Source of the DNA: an uncultured bacterium
Lineage (GTDB): Bacteria > Actinomycetota > Coriobacteriia > Coriobacteriales > Coriobacteriaceae
Reading direction: 5' to 3'
DNA length: 43,888 bases
Assembly (NCBI GenBank): GCA_905215765.1
Contig: CAJMRP010000003.1
Span: forward strand, 1 to 43,888
Shown: positions 27,219 to 35,102 of the stretch, piece by piece
Layout of the letters: each line of letters begins with the position of its first letter
Position numbering within the stretch: the stretch's first letter is position 1
Program-made: the position numbers and the translations under genes
The notes under the pieces: generated by a model
Told to the model about the DNA's origin: nothing
Database searches by the model: none
What the model saw: the letters and a program-made list of their open reading frames with translations, nothing else

Positions 27219-30200
27219 ATGAAGATCAAAGATATGTTTGAGCACGACATCGACCGAAACATTAACGGTGTTATTAAGGTCGATCAGGAGGATGACGGCA
27301 GTGTCAGGCAAGAGCTGAACGAATACGTTGTGACCGACGAGCTTCGCCGCCATTTCAAGACGCTTTTCGATGCGTATGACCGGGCTCTCGATGATACGAC
27401 GGATAAAATCGGCGTGTGGATTAGCGGTTCGTTTGGCTCGGGTAAATCTCACTTTCTCAAGATGCTCAGCTACCTGTTCACGAACCGTGAGGCGGCAGGT
27501 AAAACTGCGATTGAGTATATTGCTCCGCGTTTTGAAGATGACGAACTTGCCGACAAAGCAAAGCGCGCGGCGGGCGTGACGACCGACGCTATCCTCTTTA
27601 ATATGGGCATCAAAAGCCCGCTCAATAAGGATGGCAGCGCGGTTGCGCGCATTTTTGCCAAGATGTATTACGAGAGCCGTGGGTTCTACGGTGCAGATTT
27701 TAAGCTCGCTCGCCTGGAGCGTCGTATTGACGACGCCGGTAAAACTCAGGAATTCCGTGCCGCATTTGAAGAGATTAATCATAGCCCCTGGGTCGATGGC
27801 CGCGAGGACTACGACTTTAACTCCGACGACGTTATCGAGGCACTCAGTCGCACGGGCGTCATGAGCAAGGACGAGGCAGAGCGCTGGTATGAAAAATCGG
27901 AAAGCAATGATTTTTCAATCGACCAGCTTACCGACGATATTGCTAAATACACAAAGCGTCGAGAGCAAGAATGCGGCGGCTCATATCGCATGATCTTTAT
28001 GGCCGATGAGATGAGCCAGTTTATCGCGAGCGATACCGAGCTTATGCTGAACTTGCAGAGTATTGTCGAGGCGCTGGGCACCAAGTGCGGCGGTCGCGTG
28101 TGGGTCATGGTCACCGGACAGCAGGCGATTGATCAAATTACCAAAGTTAAGGGCAGTGACTTCTCCAAGATTCAGGACCGCTTTAATACGCGTTTGTCGC
28201 TGAGCAGCTCGTGCGCCGATGAAGTTATTCGTCGCCGCATTTTGGCGAAAAATCAGGATGCGAACGACTTGTTGAAAGCTGAGTATCAGGAGCGCTCGGC
28301 GGTCCTCAACAACTTGTATAGCTTTAAGGATGCAGCGGCCGATTTAATTGGCTACGAGGACGCCGAAGACTTCGCCAGCACGTATCCGTTTGCTGATTAC
28401 CAGTTTAAGCTCATTCAAAAAATCATGGACGAGCTGCGCAATCACGGCGCGTCCGGAAAAAACAGCTCAAGTGCCGAGCGTTCCATGCTGAGCGGCTTTC
28501 AAGACTCCGCTCGATGCATAGAGGACAAGGACCAGAACGCGCTGGTTCCGCTTTGGCGTTTCTACAATACGATCTCGACGTCGCTCGAGGACTATCATCG
28601 TCGTGTAGTTCTTCGAGCGGCGGATGCCGCCCAAAAGGGGCAGGGTCTCGAGGAATGCGACATTCCGGTACTCAAGCTGCTTTTCTTGATCCTGTATGTC
28701 GATAAGGACATGCCGGCAAACGTTGAAAACTTGGTCACCCTTATGACCGACGACGTCCGCACCGACCGCATTGTCGTTCGCGAGCAGATTTCGCAGTCCC
28801 TGGAGCGTTTGGTACGCCAAAACTATGTAGCTCGCAATGGTGAAACGTATAAGTACCTGACCGACGAAGAGCAGGAGATCGCCCAGCAGATTTCGCGCGT
28901 GCAGCCGGATGCTGCGAAGATTACGTCCAAGGCCGCACAGATTATGTTTAGGCAGGTCTTCGAAAACGCCAAGGTAACGGTCGGCAAAAACGTTTTTGAC
29001 GTTGAGGAATATCTGGACGACACCCGTTATAACAGTGCATCGGGGCTGGCGCTGCGCGTGATTACTGGTGTGGATGGCATCCCGATTCCTTCGCGCGAGG
29101 ACCTGCTCCTTAGCTCTAGCAGGGGAGAAGCCATTGTAGTGCTCGATTCCCAGCAAGACTACTACGACTGCCTGTATCAGTCGGCATGTATTGAGCAATA
29201 CCTCAATAGCCGTCAGGCAGACAATCGCAGCGAAGTGGTGGCTTCGATTTTGCGTGGCAAGCAGGAAGAGCGCGTCGCTCTGGATAAGCGTGCAGAGGAG
29301 CTTATGCGCCAGGCGGTACTGCATGGAACGTTTTATGTCTATGGCGGTGAGTATTCTCCGGTCAAATCGGCGTCTGCCAAGAATATGATCGAGGACTGCG
29401 TGCGCCAGCTTGTCTCTGTTACGTACAGCAAACTGCCACTTATCGATAAAAACTACGACAGCGATATGCAGATCAAGCAGATTTTAACTGCGTACACTCC
29501 GGCAATGAATGGGCAAGAGCCCAATGCCGGGGCCATCGAAGCGGTTATGCGTTTGCTGGAAGCTCGCGCCGCCCAACATATGCAGGTAACAATGAGCGAG
29601 CTGCTCGAGACGTACCATGCGAAGCCTTATGGTTGGGCGGAGATTGACATTGCCGCCGTGGTCGCAACGCTGCTAGCGCAAAAGCGCGCTCGCCTGCTCT
29701 GCGCAGGGCAAGCGATTGATCTTAGGGATTCCAAGATCCTCGATTATCTGCGAAAGGCTGCTAAGGCACGACAGGCTGTTGTTGAGGCGCGCCAGCAGCT
29801 TTCTCGAGCAGCCATATCTAAGGCGCGACAGGCTGTAGAAGAGTTGAGCGGCAATCATACTCTGCCGCTCGAAGAGGACAGCCTTGCCGAGGTATGCCGC
29901 GAGGAGCTTGAAAAGCGCCGCGATAGCTTGGCGAGCCTTCTTTCGGTCGAGTATCTGCGTAACCCAGGTTACCCGGGCTATACGGAGGTCGTGGATGCAA
30001 AGAACCTTATCGAAGGCTTATTGCAGAGCGGCCGCGATGCCGTCGATCTAATTATGGCGATCGCCGGAAAAGAGGAGGAGCTGGGAGATGCGGCTGAAGA
30101 TCTCGAAGATATTGACGAGTTTTTCGGTAGCAAGGTAGCTGTATTCGACAGTGCCTGCGAGATATTCAAGCGAATGGAGAGCGAGCGCGATTACTTTGAG

Positions 30201-30809
30201 GGCGATTCTGAGACGCTTGATGCGCTTTCCGTCATTGGAGGAGCGGTTAAACAACCGAGTCTGAGTTTGCAGTTCCAAAAGCTATCCGAGGCAAATCTAC
30301 AGGTGAGAGCTGCCTACAAGGAGCTTTTAGACCAAAAGCGTATCGCCATGCTCAATTCTGTCGAGGAGCGCTATGGGGATATCGAAGCGTATGCCCAAGG
30401 CAGGGGCATCGCTCTGGCACGCATCGGGGAGTCGCACAGCGCTCGAAAAGATGAGGTGCATAATGCGGCAACGCTAACCGCCCTGGATGCTGTGCCCGTC
30501 AAGCTCGATCGTGCTCAGACGACTCTGTACAAAATGATTGACGATTCCTATGAAGAGGCGAATCATCCCAAACCGGCAAATACGAGTGTGACGGTAACGA
30601 CTGATTATTCGGGGATCACTGCGCCTGGCCAGCCGAATAAGCCCCAATCTGCACCAGCACCTAGGCGACGTGTTAAATCGGTGAGCCGCAGCATGGTATT
30701 TAGGCCGCTGGAGCTGAGCTCGCAACAGCAGATTGATGACTATTTGGATGCCGCGCGCAAAGAGCTGCTGCGAAGCCTTGAGGGTAATGACGCCATCCGT
30801 TTGGGCTAA
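27219..30809 (+). CDS. brxC: BREX ATPase BrxC
   Basis: This 1196-aa AAA+-like P-loop protein has Walker A SGSFGSGKSHFLKML at about residues 68-82. The Walker B-like block RMIFMADEMSQFIAS is near residue 260. A long helical middle and end follow, with coiled-coil-like stretches (RQAVVEARQQLSRAAISKAR, about 850-870). The length is typical of BrxC (about 1200). It is required in all BREX systems that have been tested. ATG 27219 has GAAAGG upstream; the gap to pglX is 9 bp. It appears intact. Confidence 0.92.
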   Translation: MKIKDMFEHDIDRNINGVIKVDQEDDGSVRQELNEYVVTDELRRHFKTLFDAYDRALDDTTDKIGVWISGSFGSGKSHFLKMLSYLFTNREAAGKTAIEYIAPRFEDDELADKAKRAAGVTTDAILFNMGIKSPLNKDGSAVARIFAKMYYESRGFYGADFKLARLERRIDDAGKTQEFRAAFEEINHSPWVDGREDYDFNSDDVIEALSRTGVMSKDEAERWYEKSESNDFSIDQLTDDIAKYTKRREQECGGSYRMIFMADEMSQFIASDTELMLNLQSIVEALGTKCGGRVWVMVTGQQAIDQITKVKGSDFSKIQDRFNTRLSLSSSCADEVIRRRILAKNQDANDLLKAEYQERSAVLNNLYSFKDAAADLIGYEDAEDFASTYPFADYQFKLIQKIMDELRNHGASGKNSSSAERSMLSGFQDSARCIEDKDQNALVPLWRFYNTISTSLEDYHRRVVLRAADAAQKGQGLEECDIPVLKLLFLILYVDKDMPANVENLVTLMTDDVRTDRIVVREQISQSLERLVRQNYVARNGETYKYLTDEEQEIAQQISRVQPDAAKITSKAAQIMFRQVFENAKVTVGKNVFDVEEYLDDTRYNSASGLALRVITGVDGIPIPSREDLLLSSSRGEAIVVLDSQQDYYDCLYQSACIEQYLNSRQADNRSEVVASILRGKQEERVALDKRAEELMRQAVLHGTFYVYGGEYSPVKSASAKNMIEDCVRQLVSVTYSKLPLIDKNYDSDMQIKQILTAYTPAMNGQEPNAGAIEAVMRLLEARAAQHMQVTMSELLETYHAKPYGWAEIDIAAVVATLLAQKRARLLCAGQAIDLRDSKILDYLRKAAKARQAVVEARQQLSRAAISKARQAVEELSGNHTLPLEEDSLAEVCREELEKRRDSLASLLSVEYLRNPGYPGYTEVVDAKNLIEGLLQSGRDAVDLIMAIAGKEEELGDAAEDLEDIDEFFGSKVAVFDSACEIFKRMESERDYFEGDSETLDALSVIGGAVKQPSLSLQFQKLSEANLQVRAAYKELLDQKRIAMLNSVEERYGDIEAYAQGRGIALARIGESHSARKDEVHNAATLTALDAVPVKLDRAQTTLYKMIDDSYEEANHPKPANTSVTVTTDYSGITAPGQPNKPQSAPAPRRRVKSVSRSMVFRPLELSSQQQIDDYLDAARKELLRSLEGNDAIRLG

Positions 30810-30818
30810 GGGAGAAAC

Positions 30819-33380
30819 ATGGATACGAAAGAGCTCGAAAAGTTTTGCCCTTGGGCGCGCATCCGTTTAATTGACGAGGTTCGTCAGCGTTGCTATGCCT
30901 ACGGGCTCGACGATGCGGGGCGTGAAGAATTCGATCGCGATGCAACCATCGTTAAGGGCACGGTGCTCTCTGCGCTCGAGCGTTCGCAACGTTCGGAGCT
31001 GTATCGCCGCATAGAGCATGGCGGCTATGCGCACTTTTGCGAGGAAATGGCCTACACCTGGTTCAATCGCTTCGCTGCAATACGCTATATGGAAGTACGA
31101 GGCTATCTGCCTTGTGGCGTCCGCATGCTAAGTTCATATTGCGAAACCTCGGAGTACGATAGATTTTCGCCAGACTGCTTGCGTATGCCGACGGAGCTTG
31201 ATCTGCCGGGCTTAGAGCGCGATCGCGTGTTTGACCTTGTCGCTGCGGCAGATGATGAGGCGCTGTTCCGTCTTATTTTGGTGGCGCAGATGAACGAGCT
31301 CGCCGAGTGCCCGCCCGACATCTTTGGCCGCGTGGGCACGGCGGATGCGTTACTGCTTCCGACAAGGCTTTTGGACCACGGTGAAGAAGGCGTTCTGTGC
31401 GCTCTAGTCGAACGGGTTAAGCGCAGCACGTGGGAAAACGTCGAGTCCCTGGGCTGGATGTATCAGTTCTACAATTCCGAGGTCAAAGACGCTTTCTTTA
31501 AATCTAAGGCCAAGGAGACCCCGGACACCATCGGTCCCGCCACGCAACTGTTTACGCCCAACTGGATCGTGCGCTACATGGTGCAGAACTCCTTGGGGCG
31601 TTTGTGGATGCTGAACAACCCGAAAAGTCCCCTGCGTGATGAAATGGAGTACTACATCGAGCCCGATGCGGAGCACGAGGACTTCATTAAAATCGAGGGT
31701 CCCGAGGATATTTCGCTGTGCGACCCGGCTTGTGGATCGGGACATATTCTCGTTTACGCCTTTGAACTTCTGGCAAAGATGTATTTAGAGCGCGAATACC
31801 GTATGCGTGATATCCCCAGACTCATTTTGTCCAAGAACCTTCATGGTATGGAAATTGACCCTCGCGCCGCCCAGATTGCAGGTTTGGCGCTGGCTATGTG
31901 CGCTCGAGAGATGGATAGGCGTTTCTTTGGCCGTGGGGTTCAGGCGGATGTTGCCGTGCTCGGGCCGGTTATGCTGGAGGAGGATGATATTCCGCACGGC
32001 ACCGCGCTTGCCAAGAAGAAGGATCTCATCGATGCCCTAACGCATTTGGGCGAGGTCGGCTCGCTGCTCGCTCCGAGCGAGGGCGACCTTGCCGCACTGC
32101 GTGAGGCGATCGAGCTCACCGGCACCGATGGCCTGTTTGACGGTAGTTCTAATAATAAACTGGAATGTGCCCTTAAGACCTGCGAGATCCTCGCTCGCCG
32201 CCACGACTGTGTGGTGGCCAACCCGCCCTACATGGGCAGCTCCAGCTTCGGCCCCTTCATGTCCAAGTGGGTCAAGAAGAACTACCCCGACGTGAAGAGC
32301 GACCTGTGCACGTGCTTCATCGAGCGTATTTTTTCTCTTACGGAGACGGCGGGCCTTGCGGGTCTTGCAACATCAAATAGCTGGATGTTTTTATCGTCTT
32401 TCGAGAATTTGCGCCAACAGCTGGTCGATGTCAAAACGATTGATAGCTTAGTGCAGCTTTCCGTCCATGGATTTCATGGCATCGCTGCTCAGGTGTGTAC
32501 ATTTGTAATCAGGAACAAACATGTCGCCGGCTATCGTGGTGGCTATGTCAGATTGAATGATTTCGATCATTGGTCGTTGCAGGAAGGAAAAGCCCTCGAG
32601 GCGATCAGGAACCCCGACTGCGGCTGGTTCTACCGCCGCGACGCTGAGACCTTCAAACAGATCCCCGGCACCCCCATAGCCTACTGGGCCAGCGACCATT
32701 TGATCCAGTCGTTTGTTGCTGGCAAGCGCCTCGACTCCATTGCGACTCCGAGGCAAGGTCTTGCGACGAGCGATAATAATAGGTTCCTCCGTAAGTGGTG
32801 GGAAGTCGAGCCGGAACACACCGACAGGAGCTGTTCCGACAGGGACTCCGCAAAGAAGTCGGGCAGGCGATGGTTCCCTATTATCAGGGGAGGATTTTAT
32901 CGAAAATGGTGGGGAGAGTACGACGAAGTCGTTAACTGGTACGACGATGGGCGCGAGATGAAGGAAGCCATCCTGGCAAAGTACACATACCTTTCTAAGC
33001 CTGATTTTGTCATAAAGAACCAGAACGATTACTTTAAGCCGGCAGTTTCTTGGTCGAAGATTTCTTCTAGCCTCGCATCCTTTAGGTTCGCGCCCCAAGG
33101 AATGCTTTTCGAGGTTGCTGGGGCATGCCTATTCGCGGAACCGGATGAGCTTCGCTACATCCAGGCTTTCTGCAACTGTTCTATCGCTGAAATCGATTTG
33201 GCATTCATGTCGCCAACTCTCAATTTTGAGGTGGGTCAAATCGGGCAACTGCCAATCATTCACGATGAATGCGCTGAGCCGACTGTTTGTACGCTTGTTG
33301 AAGCTGCTCGCACGATTTCAAAACTTGATTATGATTCGCTTGAAACTTCTTGGGATTTCAAGCGCCATCCATTGGTCTGA
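30819..33380 (+). CDS. pglX: PglX adenine methyltransferase, N-terminal 853 residues (split gene)
   Basis: This is the N6-adenine DNA methyltransferase of BREX, which marks host DNA. Motif I is DPACGSGHIL (about 303-312) and motif IV is VANPPYMGSS (about 467-476). The target-recognition region follows to about residue 853, with AYWASDHLI, SDNNRFLRKWWEVE and SPTLNFEVGQIGQLP typical of PglX. Usual PglX proteins have about 1150-1250 residues; here a TGA stops translation directly after SWDFKRHPLV. The missing C-terminal part is encoded separately at 34102-35070. The ATG has GGGAGAAAC upstream. The sequence after about 32320 is A/T-richer than the methyltransferase core. The two parts could assemble as a split enzyme; this is inferred. 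Confidence 0.9.
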   Translation: MDTKELEKFCPWARIRLIDEVRQRCYAYGLDDAGREEFDRDATIVKGTVLSALERSQRSELYRRIEHGGYAHFCEEMAYTWFNRFAAIRYMEVRGYLPCGVRMLSSYCETSEYDRFSPDCLRMPTELDLPGLERDRVFDLVAAADDEALFRLILVAQMNELAECPPDIFGRVGTADALLLPTRLLDHGEEGVLCALVERVKRSTWENVESLGWMYQFYNSEVKDAFFKSKAKETPDTIGPATQLFTPNWIVRYMVQNSLGRLWMLNNPKSPLRDEMEYYIEPDAEHEDFIKIEGPEDISLCDPACGSGHILVYAFELLAKMYLEREYRMRDIPRLILSKNLHGMEIDPRAAQIAGLALAMCAREMDRRFFGRGVQADVAVLGPVMLEEDDIPHGTALAKKKDLIDALTHLGEVGSLLAPSEGDLAALREAIELTGTDGLFDGSSNNKLECALKTCEILARRHDCVVANPPYMGSSSFGPFMSKWVKKNYPDVKSDLCTCFIERIFSLTETAGLAGLATSNSWMFLSSFENLRQQLVDVKTIDSLVQLSVHGFHGIAAQVCTFVIRNKHVAGYRGGYVRLNDFDHWSLQEGKALEAIRNPDCGWFYRRDAETFKQIPGTPIAYWASDHLIQSFVAGKRLDSIATPRQGLATSDNNRFLRKWWEVEPEHTDRSCSDRDSAKKSGRRWFPIIRGGFYRKWWGEYDEVVNWYDDGREMKEAILAKYTYLSKPDFVIKNQNDYFKPAVSWSKISSSLASFRFAPQGMLFEVAGACLFAEPDELRYIQAFCNCSIAEIDLAFMSPTLNFEVGQIGQLPIIHDECAEPTVCTLVEAARTISKLDYDSLETSWDFKRHPLV

Positions 33381-33386
33381 TGTCTT

Positions 33387-34024
33387 ATGGGTGGAAAGAA
33401 AATCAAAGCGTTAACGTCATGTGGCAGGTCGGATTGGGTAAATTCGCGCACGGAGAATAAGGAACGCACTTTATTCTTGTTTAATAATTTGCTTACAGGC
33501 TGTCCGGTGCCAAAAGCATCGGCCGTTAGAAAACACTTGCCTGCTTTGGACAGCGTTGACAATTCGCTTGCTTTGAATTGCATTCAATCGCTTTTTGCTG
33601 ATTTGGATGAGGATCGTTTCTATGTGAACTATGAGCTTAGGGGGGGGTTGCAAAGTATCTAATTGGCAACGGGTTTGCTGACGGTGGCATTCCTAGCTCG
33701 AATATAGAGTTCCTTGCTTTTACTAAAACTCCGATTGGAATGCTGAAAGACGGATACGGACTATTTCCTGATAAGGATAAAAAGGCAATAGCCATTTCGG
33801 ATGCCAAGCCCTACGACGCCATGCTTACCCTTGATGGCTTGTACAGACATTTGCGCAATTCTATTGCTCACGGTCAGTTTGCTGAAGTTAAACGGAAGTC
33901 TGCGAGTAACGGCAAGCGAGAACCTTTTCTCTATTTCCAGGACACTAATGCGAAGGGTCAGATTTCCGCCCGCATGTTCCTGTCGTATAAACGCATTAAG
34001 TTAATCGGTGAATTGCCGAACTAG
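33387..34024 (+). pseudogene. HEPN-like gene with a G8 tract, out of frame (candidate phase-variable)
   Basis: From ATG 33387 the frame gives 91 residues and stops at 33660-33662, just after a run of eight G. Adding one G opens the frame to 34024 (212 residues), joining the first part to YLIGNGFADGG and then LDGLYRHLRNSIAHGQFAEV. RNSIAH fits the R-x4-H signature of HEPN RNases and toxins, with the usual preceding Leu-rich helix. The gene is A/T-richer than the operon and sits between the two halves of pglX. In this sequence it is in the OFF state, or is a frameshift pseudogene. HEPN assignment rests on one motif and helix context, so a different function is possible. Confidence 0.65.
33640..33647 (+). 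repeat. G8 homopolymer tract
   Basis: This is the run of eight G at which the HEPN-like gene loses its frame. Tracts of this kind change length by slipped-strand pairing. In Streptomyces coelicolor a G tract in pglX causes phase variation of the related Pgl system. Confidence 0.85.
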
Positions 34025-34101
34025 TTAATGGCAGGAAGCTCGGGGGAATTGGCCATTTGACTGCGTTGCTGATTTAGTTCAACTGTGTTTGGAGATTGTT
34101 C

Positions 34102-35070
34102 ATGCCAGTCTTGCTTTCTGAAAAATACGAGGCTCGCAAGGCCGAGGTCAATGCTCGCTTTGAGCAGCTTCGCGCTAACGAGGAGGAGCTCAACCGAATC
34201 TTTGCCAAGATCTACAACATGGAGGGCGAGGTGCCCATCGAGGTCGAGGATAAGTACGTGTCGGTGGCGCGCATCTTCGACACCGCCGACGAGATCCCCG
34301 AGAGCTATAAGGGCAACAAGTATGTGCGCACCAAGCGCGACGAGATCACCTCGCTTATAAGCTATGCCGTGGGCTGCATGTTCGGCCGCTATTCGCTGGA
34401 CGTGGACGGTTTGGTTTTGGCCGATCAGGGTGCCACGGTCAACGACTATCTGGCCAAGATGCCCGATCCCGATCACGTGACCTTTATGCCCGATGGCGAC
34501 AACGTGCTGCCCATTACCGATGACGAGTACTTTGACGATGACATCGTGCGCTACCTTATCGACTTTGTGCGCACCGTGTACGGCGAGGAGACGCTCGAGC
34601 AGAACCTGGCCTTTATTGCCGAGGCGCTCGGCGGCAAGGGCACCTCGCGCGAGGTAATTCGCTCCTACTTTTTGAAGGACTTCTTTAAGGACCACTGCCA
34701 GACCTATAAAAAGCGCCCCATCTACTGGCTGTTCGACTCGGGCAAGAAGGGCGGCTTTAGGGCGTTGGTCTACATGCATCGCTATCGCCCTGATTTGTTG
34801 GCGCTGATTCGTACGGGTTATATCCATCCTCAGCAAGAACGTTACCGCAATCGGTTGATGTGGGTTGCCGACCAGATAGAGGTAAGCGACAGTCGTGATC
34901 GTGCTCGTCTTGCTAAGGAGCAAAAGCGCATAAGCGACCAAGCTGCCGAGCTCGTGAGCTACGAGGAGAAGGTCCACCACCTTGCAGACCAAATGATTGA
35001 GATTGATTTGGATGACGGCGTTAAGGTTAATTACGCCAAGTTCCAGGACGTTCTCGCCAAAATCAAATAG
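34102..35070 (+). CDS. pglX: PglX C-terminal part as a separate protein
   Basis: This 322-aa protein starts at ATG 34102 with its own GGAG 7 nt upstream. Its sequence (ANEEELNRIFAKIYNMEGE; RDEITSLISYAVGCMFGRYS; KKRPIYWLFDSGKKGGFRAL) is that of the conserved C-terminal region of PglX, normally continuous with the methyltransferase part. It continues almost exactly where the 853-aa part stops; only the HEPN-like gene lies between. It ends with a helical tail (SDQAAELVSYEEKVHHLADQ). Codon use is closer to the methyltransferase core than to the insert. It may complement the N-terminal part in trans. Confidence 0.85.
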   Translation: MPVLLSEKYEARKAEVNARFEQLRANEEELNRIFAKIYNMEGEVPIEVEDKYVSVARIFDTADEIPESYKGNKYVRTKRDEITSLISYAVGCMFGRYSLDVDGLVLADQGATVNDYLAKMPDPDHVTFMPDGDNVLPITDDEYFDDDIVRYLIDFVRTVYGEETLEQNLAFIAEALGGKGTSREVIRSYFLKDFFKDHCQTYKKRPIYWLFDSGKKGGFRALVYMHRYRPDLLALIRTGYIHPQQERYRNRLMWVADQIEVSDSRDRARLAKEQKRISDQAAELVSYEEKVHHLADQMIEIDLDDGVKVNYAKFQDVLAKIK

Positions 35071-35102
35071 TCGTCTGTGTGTCAGAAGTTGAAAGAGCCG
35101 CT

